DNA of 64,000 nucleotides from assembly GCA_035487295.1 (NCBI GenBank), contig DATHMH010000015.1, positions 62,001 to 126,000 of the forward strand, written 5' to 3'. This document shows positions 9,424 to 17,914 of this stretch, piece by piece. Position 1 is the stretch's first letter, and each line of letters opens with the position of its first letter. The notes under the pieces were generated by a model. The model did no database searches and had not been told where the DNA came from. It saw nothing but the letters and a program-made list of their open reading frames with translations. The position numbers were made by a program, and so were the translations under genes. This DNA comes from QIAW01 sp035487295. GTDB taxonomy: Bacteria; Acidobacteriota; Terriglobia; Terriglobales; Acidobacteriaceae.

Positions 9424-9495
9424 GATTTTGAGAGACCTCATGGATTTGAGTGCGTAAAATGTAAGGCGTATTCTAAACCATACTGAAACAAGTGT

Positions 9496-10128
9496 ATGCA
9501 TCCTGAATTGGAAACCATACGCAGGGCAATCGAACGGGCCACTGTGGGAATGAATATCACCGAGCTGGACTGGCGCCCGAAAGGAAAATGGTCTTCTGCG
9601 GAGGTTCTGCAACATCTCGCACTAACATATTCCGGAACCGCAAAAGGCATGCGCCGGGTCTTGGAAAACGGTGATGCCAAGCTTCGCCGTGCGACATGGA
9701 AAGAACGTTTTTTTATCACACTCGTCGTCGGAGTTGGATATTTCCCCTATGGGCGCGTAGCCCCCGAGCAGGTTACGCCTCGCCAATCAAACCCGGAGCA
9801 GGTTCTAGAGACGATTTACGCGAACTTATCGGAGATGGATGAGTCAATCGGCGCATGCGAGAAGCGCTTTGGCAGCAAGGCCGTTGTTTTGCTGCATCCG
9901 GTGCTGGGACCGCTTTCCCTGAAACAGTGGAGAAAATTTCACCGTGTACATTGCCTTCACCATATGAGGCAAATTCGTAACACGAGGGTACGGATTCAGG
10001 AAGAATGGGCAAGAGCGCGGTTTGAAGCTGTTGCCGAAAATGCGCCCGCAGCGGCCGATAGCAAAGGTTCTCATGGTACGGGCGGAGGTGCTGCGCTCCA
10101 CGAGAGCTTAAAAGACGAAGAGACGTAG
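9496..10128 (+). CDS. DinB/DUF1569-like four-helix protein
   Basis: 210 residues. The pattern WSSAEVLQHLALTY near the N-terminus and HRVHCLHHMRQI near 155 matches the metal-binding His arrangement of the DinB-like fold, whose members include thiol-dependent transferases; the reaction here is unknown. The last 30 residues look disordered. The stop codon TAG lies inside a palindromic interspersed repeat (10119-10143), so the tail ESLKDEET is repeat-influenced. Confidence 0.7.
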   Translation: MHPELETIRRAIERATVGMNITELDWRPKGKWSSAEVLQHLALTYSGTAKGMRRVLENGDAKLRRATWKERFFITLVVGVGYFPYGRVAPEQVTPRQSNPEQVLETIYANLSEMDESIGACEKRFGSKAVVLLHPVLGPLSLKQWRKFHRVHCLHHMRQIRNTRVRIQEEWARARFEAVAENAPAAADSKGSHGTGGGAALHESLKDEET

Positions 10129-10143
10129 CTGGGCTACGCCTCT
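10119..10143. repeat. AGAGACGTAGC palindrome
   Basis: Arms 10119-10129 and 10133-10143 (one mismatch) with a 3-nt loop. The word recurs at 61955-61980, degenerate at 28705-28730 and as a half at 43364-43380. Confidence 0.65.
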
Positions 10144-10182
10144 TGGAAAATCGTTTCAAAACTCTTTATGGTTGCAAGACAA

Positions 10183-10776
10183 CTAATCGCGGGAAGAAGC
10201 CGGAACGCCGGCTTTGCGCGCCTCTTCCTGCATGCCGTCCAATTTTTGCCTGGCGTCATCCAGCGCCTTTTGTTTGGCTGCAATCTGGTCCTGATATTGG
10301 CGGTCCTGTTCCGCGTACTTAGCGTTGTTGGCCAGGCGAGATCCTACGTCAGCGTAGTTCACCGCCGCATGAATCTGGCTCTCACGTTGTAAAACGTTCA
10401 ACTCTCGTTCCAGACGGGAAATTTCTTCTTTCTGCTGGCCAATCTTTCCGGACCACTCATCATTGGTTTTCTTATGGTCTTCGGCGGAAGGCGTAGCGTT
10501 TTTGTTTTTATTCGCGTCATCAGAAGTTGCCTGGCTCTGATCTGCGGGCTTGGCAGTATCGGCGGAACCAACCGTGTTGATGACCGCCTTGCCCGGCAAA
10601 TTCTCGTTGTCATAGACCCGTTCACCGGGCGCGGGCGCGGGTTTGTCGCGGCGTGCCTGGCGGGCTATCTCTCCCAGGGAAGGCTGGCTCTGAGTCTGCG
10701 CCAGGGCCGGCAACAGCATCAGAATTGAACCCTGCAATAACAAACCTGCAATTAGCGAAAACGAAGAGCGTTTCAT
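10183..10776 (-). CDS. Exported coiled-coil protein
   Basis: 197 residues. A signal peptide (MKRSSFSLIAGLLLQGSILM to about ALAQ) precedes a polar stretch rich in Ala, Asp, Lys and Asn, then a predicted coiled coil from about 110 (EISRLERELNVLQRES) to about 190 (QIAAKQKALDDARQKLDG). No catalytic motif. The ATG at 10776 begins the signal peptide. Similar small periplasmic coiled-coil proteins are common in Acidobacteria; function unknown. Confidence 0.65.
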   Translation of the reverse strand: MKRSSFSLIAGLLLQGSILMLLPALAQTQSQPSLGEIARQARRDKPAPAPGERVYDNENLPGKAVINTVGSADTAKPADQSQATSDDANKNKNATPSAEDHKKTNDEWSGKIGQQKEEISRLERELNVLQRESQIHAAVNYADVGSRLANNAKYAEQDRQYQDQIAAKQKALDDARQKLDGMQEEARKAGVPASSRD

Positions 10777-10914
10777 GGAAATCCACCTGTCTGCAACCCA
10801 AAGCTGCAGCATCCATATTGTACTGTCGAAATACCCGAAATTCACCTGCAATTCTTATGGAAACCAGAGGGTCAACGGGGCTCCGCTCAGAAGGTCAGTG
10901 TACTTCTAGGAAGA

Positions 10915-10935
10915 AGCACTTAGCATTCAGCATTT
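10915..10935. repeat. Short GCACTTA heptad array
   Basis: Three consecutive 7-mers: gcactta, gcattca, gcatttg. Same family as 52639 and 53237. It lies between two minus-strand genes. Confidence 0.55.
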
Positions 10936-10968
10936 GAAATAGCGGTAAGCGCTTGATGCGCTGGGTGC

Positions 10969-11928
10969 TCAATACGACACCCCATATAACCTCATATACC
11001 AGACGATCAGAGTGTCTCCGTAGAACAACAGTACGAGAGCCGCGCCGCCTAGAAAAGAGCCAAAGGGTATCTCAAACTGTCTGTAGAGTAGCGCAGCGGA
11101 GCGCCAGGCGCGCCGGCGTGCGATCTGGGCGGGTTCTTTACCGCGCTGTAGACGGCGGCGCAGCCGTTTTCTCCAGACGACGAATATCAACGTCAGCCCA
11201 AAGATCGAGCCCACCATGGCGGCGGCAAAAATAACCAGAATCGTAAGACGCAGGCCAAAAAAACTCCCGATCATCGCCATCAGCTTAACGTCACCGAATC
11301 CCATGCCCTCAATGCCCTTCCATTTGAGATATAAGAATCCGGCTCCATAGATGAAGGCCGAGCCCAGAGCCGCTCCCATCAGTGAATCCAGCAAAGAAGC
11401 CAGCCGCCAGGAGAATTCGGATGGAATTCCATGCCACATCGAAAAAGGCAGCATCCCGGAAAAGAAATTATCCACCGGGACGAACAGAGAAAATGCCAAT
11501 CCCAATCCCAGGCCGGTGAGCGTCAGGCCATCGGGCAGCAGATGACAATCGAAATCGGTAAAAATCAGTCCGGTCAACAAAAAGGCGAAGATGCATGCTT
11601 TAACAGCTTCGAGGGTGAATCCAAAGTGCAGGAAGCTGCCGGTAAACAGGATTGCTGTCAGCAATTCAACCACGGCATAACGTGGCGAAATGGGAGTTTT
11701 GCACTCACGGCAGCGCCCCCCCAGCAAGATCCAGCTCAAGACCGGGATATTGTCATAGGCGCGAATCGGCGATTTGCACTGCGGGCACGCCGAGCGGGGC
11801 GCCACGATCGACAGTCCCTGTGGCATGCGATAAATACACACGTTCAGAAAACTGCCGAGGATGAGTCCCAGAAGAAATACTGCGGGAATAAGGATGGGGG
11901 TAAATTGCTGCCAGTCCGCTGCGCTCAA
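10969..11928 (-). CDS. Prepilin peptidase / N-methyltransferase (A24 family)
   Basis: 319-residue polytopic inner-membrane enzyme that cleaves and methylates type IV prepilins or type II secretion pseudopilins. Two CxxC pairs (C48/C51 in CPQC, C73/C76 in CREC) form the zinc-binding site of the methylase domain. The two catalytic aspartates are Asp125 (LIFTDFDCHLLPD) and Asp213 (GMGFGDVKLMA, the GxGD motif). About eight hydrophobic segments. No pilus genes are near, so it acts in trans. A basic segment (RKRLRRRLQRGKEP) extends the cytoplasmic part near residue 255. Confidence 0.92.
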   Translation of the reverse strand: MSAADWQQFTPILIPAVFLLGLILGSFLNVCIYRMPQGLSIVAPRSACPQCKSPIRAYDNIPVLSWILLGGRCRECKTPISPRYAVVELLTAILFTGSFLHFGFTLEAVKACIFAFLLTGLIFTDFDCHLLPDGLTLTGLGLGLAFSLFVPVDNFFSGMLPFSMWHGIPSEFSWRLASLLDSLMGAALGSAFIYGAGFLYLKWKGIEGMGFGDVKLMAMIGSFFGLRLTILVIFAAAMVGSIFGLTLIFVVWRKRLRRRLQRGKEPAQIARRRAWRSAALLYRQFEIPFGSFLGGAALVLLFYGDTLIVWYMRLYGVSY

Positions 11929-12057
11929 GTTTGCCCTTCCCGGTGCTGAACGGAAAGGTGATTATACGTTGTTATTCGCTGGCTTTCGCGACCAAAACAA
12001 GGCTGCTCGTCCCGCCCAGGAACCGTGGGACGACCAGCACCGGCCAAATCAAAAAAT

Positions 12058-12092
12058 TGGGGGGGGACGCAAACTCTTGCGCCCCCTAATTG
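12058..12092 (-). terminator. Probable terminator for the BON lipoprotein gene
   Basis: On the minus strand, a GGGGGCGCAA / TTGCG-T-CCCCC hairpin with a short loop is followed by AATTTTTTGATTT. It lies about 20 bp after the stop at 12111. Confidence 0.7.
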
Positions 12093-12110
12093 TACTGTGA
12101 CACTTATGTG

Positions 12111-13199
12111 CTATTGATTGGATGTGTTGTTGACTGGAATTCTTTGCCGCGATGAATTGCTGCCAGGCGTAACCGTAATGGAGTTGATCAGGCTAAAGTC
12201 GAGGCGCGTTTCTGAGGGTAGCTTCACGGCCTCACCCTTGGTGGCGGCCTGCACACCTGTTCCTGCCGCTCCGCCCGCACCGGCGCCTATGGCTGCGCCC
12301 TTGCCGCCGCCGATCAATCCGCCAATCAGCGCGCCTACCGCTGCACCGCCGCCAATGGTTTCTGCCGTGCGCGTACCGCGCCCGGAGCCCTTCTTCGCCC
12401 ATTGGCTGGTGGTGATGTCGTAGGTCTTGCCGCCGACGGTAACGCGGGTTAATTGCAGCGCCAGATTCGAGTTGCCGGCGAAGTGCGCTGCAGCCTTGGC
12501 ATCTACGACCGTGCCCTCAACCTGAGAACCGGCGGGGATGGCAACACGACCGTCATCGCCGACAAGCGGCGTCTCCAGGGAGGCACGAAACGTGTCGCCG
12601 GTTTTATTCGATTCGGAGCTGAGCGAGTCAATCAGGTCCACTGACAGCGTTGTTCCTTCAGGTATGGTTACAGGCGCCGGAGGCGGCGGAGGCGTATATG
12701 CAGGCGGCGCGCTTGCATTGTTGCTTGCGATATTCGTGTTTGCGCCATTATCGCTGGTATAAGAACTGTCGTTATAAGACGAAGCTGCTGAAGGCTTTCT
12801 CCGATGCAGCCGCGTCGAGGTTGTGCCCGTGCTCGAAGTCGTGGTGGTAGCATCGGCGGGCGGGTTTGCGGCCGAGCCCATATCGCTATTGACGCCCATG
12901 GGCGCCGTCGGCTGATCTGCGGCCGAGAGCACCTGGATGTTGTTGACCACGGTCTTTACGCCCTGCACCTGGCCGGCATCGTTGCCCGCGGCGGTACGCT
13001 CCATATCGCTGCTGGCGTTTCCCGAGAGCGTCACCACGCCATGATCGGCGGTAACGCCAATTTGCTTGTTGGTAACATTCGAATCTCCGTTAATTTTTCC
13101 CTGCACGTCGCTGGCGATTTGCGTGTCGCTGTGTCCGCAGCCCATCAGCACCGTCAGCAACACAATCGCGCTCATGAAATAAAGCAATCCTGGCTTCAT
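12111..13199 (-). CDS. BON-domain lipoprotein with glycine-zipper segment
   Basis: 362 residues. The lipobox LMGC gives a lipidated Cys at 21. A BON domain follows (about 25-95: GKINGDSNVTNKQIGVTADH, VQGVKTVVNNIQV), then a low-complexity Ser/Thr/Asn/Pro linker, a beta-rich domain (TIPEGTTLSVDLIDSLSSES to TVGGKTYDITT) and a glycine-zipper stretch (GGGAAVGALIGGLIGGGKG). BON domains bind phospholipid or envelope surfaces, and glycine zippers insert into membranes, so an outer-membrane-stabilising role is likely. Confidence 0.8.
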   Translation of the reverse strand: MKPGLLYFMSAIVLLTVLMGCGHSDTQIASDVQGKINGDSNVTNKQIGVTADHGVVTLSGNASSDMERTAAGNDAGQVQGVKTVVNNIQVLSAADQPTAPMGVNSDMGSAANPPADATTTTSSTGTTSTRLHRRKPSAASSYNDSSYTSDNGANTNIASNNASAPPAYTPPPPPAPVTIPEGTTLSVDLIDSLSSESNKTGDTFRASLETPLVGDDGRVAIPAGSQVEGTVVDAKAAAHFAGNSNLALQLTRVTVGGKTYDITTSQWAKKGSGRGTRTAETIGGGAAVGALIGGLIGGGKGAAIGAGAGGAAGTGVQAATKGEAVKLPSETRLDFSLINSITVTPGSNSSRQRIPVNNTSNQ

Positions 13200-13389
13200 A
13201 TCGCTCCTCTTTTCCCGCTTAAATTGTGGCGCAAATGTAGGTTAGATGCAACACAGCTGCTTTTGATTGCCTGCTGCTAACTGCCTGATATTGGAGTACT
13301 TTATCCCGGTCAAGATGCGCCGAATGTAAATTTTTGTGTATACGTCTGGTCACGTTGAGAGTTCTGTGTTACAACTGCTTTTCACTGCG

Positions 13390-13740
13390 ATGCCTATCAA
13401 TATAAAACGCGGTGTCTTCGACCCGGAAGACGGCAGCTTTCAGTATGAGCTGCAGTTCAAGGCCGTGGTGGATGACGACGAAGTGCAATCGAGCGTTGCC
13501 GTCGAGGTGGCTTTTTCCGTCTCGGAAAACGGCGAGCTTGCCGATCTCACTTTCATGGTTCCCAAGTCGGTTCGTAACGACCAGGCCATGAAGTTTTTGA
13601 AACAAGAAAACAATGCCAGCTACGTCGATTCGCGCATGTTCATCGTCATGCCCGGAACCAACGGCGATACCGTGCTGCGCGCCCCCGCCCAGCTTGAATT
13701 AGATGCTGCCGGCAGAATCGTTTCCCTGAAAATCAATTAA
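13390..13740 (+). CDS. Small conserved hypothetical protein
   Basis: 116 residues starting MPINIKRGVFDPEDGSFQYE. The C-terminus (QLELDAAGRIVSLKIN) resembles DUF2283-type proteins, where a final D-x-x-G-x-I-x-x-I strand is common. Acidic, no membrane segment, probably cytoplasmic. The ATG at 13390 is preferred over the frame opening at 13336. Function unknown. Confidence 0.55.
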   Translation: MPINIKRGVFDPEDGSFQYELQFKAVVDDDEVQSSVAVEVAFSVSENGELADLTFMVPKSVRNDQAMKFLKQENNASYVDSRMFIVMPGTNGDTVLRAPAQLELDAAGRIVSLKIN

Positions 13741-13746
13741 CGCATT

Positions 13747-13778
13747 TTAACCGCAGAGGACGCTGAGATGCGCGAAGG
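13747..13778. repeat. TTAACCGCAGAGGACGC-type repeat
   Basis: Degenerate member of the AACCACAAAGGACAC family, directly after the stop of the preceding gene. Confidence 0.55.
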
Positions 13779-13884
13779 CAAATTAGAATAGGTGGTGCTG
13801 CGGCCTTTTAGTTCCAAGCTTATCTTCTTAAATTAAAAGTCAAAAGTTTCTTAACTTTATTTACCTTTATGCACTGGCCGTTTG

Positions 13885-14910
13885 CTAGGCCTCTTGCCGC
13901 ACGCGGTGCAGGTCTTTTACGTCGCCGATGACAATTAGAATCATGCCTTTCTCGATGGTGAGCGAATCCGGAGGATTCACATGGTAATTGTTATCGCCCG
14001 CGCTGGGCCGCTTGACCGCCATTGGCAGCAGATTGTAGGCAGTGCGCAAATCGATTTGAGCCAGCGTCTTTCCCACCCAGGGTGACGCGCCGCCGACCTC
14101 AACTTCTTCCACGCGCAGCGTGCGCGACTGCTCTTTGAGCATGAGGTCGAGAAAGCTGACTACGTGCGGACGCAGCATCTCGCTGGCCATGCGCAGGCCG
14201 CCGATATGGGTGGGGGAGACGGTAGAATTCGCCCCCGCCTTCAACATCTTCTCGGAAAATTTAGGATCGGTGCAGCGCGCCACGATGCGGATCTTGGGAT
14301 TCATCTGCCGCACCATGACAATAATCACCAGGTTGTCTTTGTCGGCCGAGAGCGCCACGATTAACCCGCGCGCCCGGCTGATGCCGGCCTCGGTCAGCAC
14401 CTCATCATCGGTAGCGTCTCCGATGATATAGAGCAGGTTGGAGAGGTCTTTGTGTTCGAGCAGCTTCTGAATGTTCTCTTGGTGCGTCTCCACGATCACA
14501 AACGGCGTGCCGGTTTTCTGGAGCTCTTCGACGGCATAGCGGCCGGTCATGCCCAGGCCGCAAACCACGTAATGGTCTTTGAGTTCGCTGATTCTCTTCT
14601 GCATTCTGCGTCTCCAGAAAATATTGGTGATTTCGCCCTCCACAAGGAAAGCGGTGACCGAGGAAAACACATATACGGTGATTGTGACCCCCACCAGCAC
14701 CACGAACATGTTGAAAACCCGCAGCATGGGGTTGTGGCTGGTGTCTACAATTTCTCCGTAGCCTACGCCGGCGAGGGTGATCACCGCCATGTACAGCGCC
14801 TGCAGGAAGGTGACATGCGGGCCGCCCAGCCAGAGATATCCGGCGACGCTGAGCGTGGTAACCGTCAGCAGTAAAATCACCGCATAAATAAGCCTGCGCC
14901 GGAGCTCCAT
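13885..14910 (-). CDS. Two-TM potassium channel with cytoplasmic RCK (TrkA-N/TrkA-C) domains
   Basis: 341 residues. Two transmembrane helices (about 8-28 and 66-88) flank the pore loop with selectivity filter GVGYGE (48-53), a variant of TVGYGD. An RCK_N Rossmann domain follows with VCGLGMTGRYAVEEL and an acidic residue at the end of strand 2 (IVETHQE); RCK_C is at about 265-340. Such channels are gated by nucleotides or Ca2+ bound to the RCK ring. The ATG at 14910 follows AGGAA at suitable spacing. The frame is open upstream to 15126, but that extension is not conserved-looking. Confidence 0.88.
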   Translation of the reverse strand: MELRRRLIYAVILLLTVTTLSVAGYLWLGGPHVTFLQALYMAVITLAGVGYGEIVDTSHNPMLRVFNMFVVLVGVTITVYVFSSVTAFLVEGEITNIFWRRRMQKRISELKDHYVVCGLGMTGRYAVEELQKTGTPFVIVETHQENIQKLLEHKDLSNLLYIIGDATDDEVLTEAGISRARGLIVALSADKDNLVIIVMVRQMNPKIRIVARCTDPKFSEKMLKAGANSTVSPTHIGGLRMASEMLRPHVVSFLDLMLKEQSRTLRVEEVEVGGASPWVGKTLAQIDLRTAYNLLPMAVKRPSAGDNNYHVNPPDSLTIEKGMILIVIGDVKDLHRVRQEA

Positions 14911-15149
14911 TGATTGAGTATTCCTGGGGTGGAAAATACCGGCGATTGTAGCACGGAAGAGAAGCTGACGAAGTGGCCGCGACCACCATGCATAAACGTC
15001 ATTAATCGAATGCGGGCGTTTAGGTGGCGCTGGCAGCGGGCTGCAAAGAGACTTCTTCGTGCGGCGCCCAGAGTATCTGCTCGAGCCTGCCGACTCCCCA
15101 TACCTCCTGATGGCGGTCAGTTGCAAGCTCGAAAATTTAAAAATTGCAG

Positions 15150-16103
15150 CTAACGAGTAGCTTTCTCAGCCTTCTTTTTCTGGAACAACAACGGGCTCGG
15201 CAGGGTTACGTGCAACCACGATTGCGCGTTGCCCTGATTGACGGCGATGGCGAGGCGTCCGCGAGAATCGATGTAGAGCAAAGGTGCATGTTTGGCGACG
15301 TCGCTGAAGGTCCGCACGAATGGCATGGTGTAGGGCTTTCCCGCCAGGGTGAACTTTACCTCGTCGCCGATGCTGTAGCCGAGTTTGGCAAACTCGCTGG
15401 CCTCAGTGTTGGTGATCAGGTTTCCAAAGGGGCCATCGGTGGCGATGATTTCGCCGCTGAGGCCAGCTTCTTCCATCTTTGCCGCCGCCAGGTTGAGGCG
15501 GACCAGCTTGGGCACTACCGGGCCCACTTGCGTCCAGTCATCGCCGCGGGCAAGGTGGGCGCCCACGGGAGAGAAGATGTCGCGCCCGTGGAAGGTGGAA
15601 GAAAGTTTGCCGCCGATCATCCATTCGGGATTGGTGATCTCGCGCGCTTCAGCGATTCCGTCGCGGTCTTCAATCAGGGTAAGCAATCCATTATCGGGCA
15701 CGACAAAATACTGGCCGAGCTTCGACTTGGCCACGATTGCTTTACGGCTGCTACCAACTCCAGGGTCGACGACAACGACAAACACCGTTCCCGGACCGTA
15801 ATAGGGTGAAGTTCCCGAAAGATAACGGGCGCCGTCGGCAATTGAGTAGGGTTTGACGTCGTGGGTGATGTCCATGATACGAAGCGTCGGATCAATGCGC
15901 AGCATCACCGCCTTACAGATCGCCACCGAATCATCGAGCAGGCCGAAGTCTGTCATGAACACCAGCGTATGTTCGGTCTGGTTTGAAGAAGCTTGTGTTA
16001 CAGCGGACTGCTGCGCTTCGGCCTTAGGCCAGGCAACCAGAAGCAACACCAGCAGCAGAAATTGAACAACGGCTCTACGTGTGATTGACACGCCGGTCTC
16101 CAC
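15150..16103 (-). CDS. Exported S-adenosylmethionine hydrolase-like protein (DUF62)
   Basis: 317 residues of the SAM hydroxide adenosyltransferase (DUF62) family, which splits SAM to adenosine and methionine and is related to fluorinase/chlorinase. The N-terminal domain begins LVFMTDFGLLDDSVAICKAV; the Asp and Arg of VVDPGVGSSRKA and the His of TFHGRDIFSP fit the catalytic Asp-Arg-His triad. The C-terminal domain contains DGPFGNLITN. Unusually, it begins with a clear signal peptide (AVVQFLLLVLLLVAWPKAEA), which predicts export, whereas SAM is cytosolic. The start at 16103 is GTG. Substrate outside the cytoplasm unknown. Confidence 0.85.
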   Translation of the reverse strand: METGVSITRRAVVQFLLLVLLLVAWPKAEAQQSAVTQASSNQTEHTLVFMTDFGLLDDSVAICKAVMLRIDPTLRIMDITHDVKPYSIADGARYLSGTSPYYGPGTVFVVVVDPGVGSSRKAIVAKSKLGQYFVVPDNGLLTLIEDRDGIAEAREITNPEWMIGGKLSSTFHGRDIFSPVGAHLARGDDWTQVGPVVPKLVRLNLAAAKMEEAGLSGEIIATDGPFGNLITNTEASEFAKLGYSIGDEVKFTLAGKPYTMPFVRTFSDVAKHAPLLYIDSRGRLAIAVNQGNAQSWLHVTLPSPLLFQKKKAEKATR

Positions 16104-16429
16104 AAATGAATTAAGGAAATTTTAGACTATCGCTGTTCTCTGGATGACAGTCGTGGCGTCGGATGGGAAGGTAATGAGGGGGGTGGGGGGTTATTAAGTA
16201 ACCTCTGAGCGGTGAACAGAACTATCCCTGGACCGCCCTGGGGATAAGGAGGCGTGGCTCGAGTTTTCAAAGACCAGCGGGACAAGCGCCCAAATCGATC
16301 ATGCCAAGCAATTTCGCAGAAGGCAAGGATTTGATACCAGAGTTCAATTTTTGATTGGCTGCAGAAGGAAATGCGGAACCGAACTTTTGCGCAGCCCAGG
16401 CGTGCCTTGTAATTTGTTACACTTTCGCC
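16104..16429. other. Intergenic gap between divergent DUF62 and mobA genes
   Basis: About 326 bp holding both promoters by position. No convincing -35/-10 pair, hairpin or repeat was found. Confidence 0.5.
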
Positions 16430-17017
16430 GTGGTGACTGCTTTTGTTCTCGCCGGCGGAAAAAGCTCACGCATGGGGGCCGACAAGGCCTTTCTGAAGTT
16501 CCAGAGGACCACCTTGCTTGATCGCGCCGCCGGTATCGCCAGGCTGGTGGCCGACAAAGTTTATATCTCTGGCCCGCGGGAAAAGTTTGGTCCGGAAGCG
16601 CTTGAAGATGTTTTTCCCAATTGCGGGCCGCTGGGCGGCATCCACGCGGCGTTGAAATCATCGGCATCGGAGTTGAATCTGGTGCTCGCCGTAGACCTGC
16701 CTTTTGTAGAAGCGGATTTTCTAAGATATTTGTTGCGTCAGGCCAAAGCTGAAGTCAATGCGGGCGCGCCGCTGGCGGTTGTTCCTCGGGTCGCGCAAGG
16801 CTGGCAGCCGCTGTGTGCGGTCTATCACAAGGACTTTGCCGAAGCCGCAGAAAAAGCCTTGCGTGAAAAGCGTTACAAGATAGACTGGCTGTTCAGCCAG
16901 GTTCCGGTGCGTGCGGTGGAAGAAGCTGAAATTCTTAAAGCTGGCTTTTCCCCGGGAATGTTCGATAATCTGAATACACGCGAAGAATTTGAACTGGCGC
17001 AACAGAGACTGCTATGA
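16430..17017 (+). CDS. mobA: Molybdenum cofactor guanylyltransferase MobA
   Basis: 195 residues. It transfers GMP from GTP to molybdopterin to make the guanine dinucleotide cofactor. The N-terminal LAGGKSSRMGADKAFL is the nucleotide-binding signature, followed by CGPLGGIHAAL and DLPFVEADFL (metal-binding Asp). Start is GTG at 16430 or 16433, because LAGG must sit close to the N-terminus; the frame runs upstream to 16355 without a likely start. The stop overlaps the next gene's ATG by 4 bp (ATGA). Confidence 0.85.
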   Translation: MVTAFVLAGGKSSRMGADKAFLKFQRTTLLDRAAGIARLVADKVYISGPREKFGPEALEDVFPNCGPLGGIHAALKSSASELNLVLAVDLPFVEADFLRYLLRQAKAEVNAGAPLAVVPRVAQGWQPLCAVYHKDFAEAAEKALREKRYKIDWLFSQVPVRAVEEAEILKAGFSPGMFDNLNTREEFELAQQRLL

Positions 17018-17775
17018 AAGTGCGGCCGGAGCCATATATCGCATTCAAGAACGTCTCCAAATCCTTTGGAACGCACAAGGTGCTGGATGACGTGAGCTTC
17101 GACGTTCTGCCGGGAGAGACGGTGTTCATCCTGGGACGCAGCGGCGTGGGCAAATCCGTCTCGCTGCACAACATCATGGGGTTCCTCAAACCCGATTCCG
17201 GCCGCATCACCGTGGCTTACGAAGACATCACCGACTACTCCGAGCCGGAGATGGAGACCATCCGGAAAAAAGTCACCATGGTCTTTCAGAATGGCGCGTT
17301 GTTCGATTCCCTCACCGTGGGAGAAAACGTGGCCTTCCCGCTGCGCGAGCGCGGCGACCTGGATGAAGAGCAGACCTTCCAGATCGTGGATGGTTTGCTG
17401 GAAATGGTGGGGGTGAAGGGCATGCGCGACCTGTTGCCCTCCGACCTTTCGACCGGGATGAAGCGCTCGGTAGCCATTGCCCGCGCCCTGGCGGCACAGC
17501 CGGAGGCTGTTCTCTACGACGAGCCCACTACCATGGTGGATCCTCTCATGGCGCAACTGCTGGGCGACCTTATCCAGAAACTCAAGTACCAGTTGAAGCT
17601 CACCAGCATCGTCGTGACCCACGATATGCGCCTGGCACAGAAGCTGGCCGACCGCGTGGTCTTTCTGCATGAAGGCAAGGCGATTTTCTTCGGTCCGCTC
17701 TCGGAGTGGGAGCACAGTTCACAGCCGGTCTTGCAGGAATTCCTGAGACTGGATGAGCTCAAGCTGCCGGCTTAG
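17014..17775 (+). CDS. ABC transporter ATP-binding protein, MlaF/Mkl-like
   Basis: 253 residues. Walker A is GRSGVGKS (about 42-49), Q-loop MVFQNGALFDSLTV, Walker B AVLYDEPTTMVDP, H-loop VVTHDM. The MVFQNGALFDSLTVGENVAFPL pattern and YDEPT are typical of MlaF-type ATPases of lipid-transport (MlaE/MCE) systems. The signature motif reads LSTGM where LSGGM is usual. No mlaE permease or MCE gene is in the window. Translational coupling to mobA suggests co-expression without an obvious functional link. Confidence 0.85.
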   Translation: MKVRPEPYIAFKNVSKSFGTHKVLDDVSFDVLPGETVFILGRSGVGKSVSLHNIMGFLKPDSGRITVAYEDITDYSEPEMETIRKKVTMVFQNGALFDSLTVGENVAFPLRERGDLDEEQTFQIVDGLLEMVGVKGMRDLLPSDLSTGMKRSVAIARALAAQPEAVLYDEPTTMVDPLMAQLLGDLIQKLKYQLKLTSIVVTHDMRLAQKLADRVVFLHEGKAIFFGPLSEWEHSSQPVLQEFLRLDELKLPA

Positions 17776-17914
17776 GTTCCTGCCTTCGGCGTAGTCAGCT
17801 ACATAGTCTTGAAGTTGGCATTTGAGGTAAAAATACTGTTTTCCATCCGCTTTGCTGGGTTAGACTAGGCGCTTACAAATCACCAACTCAACCAGTTTCA
17901 ACCGGGGGACAAAA

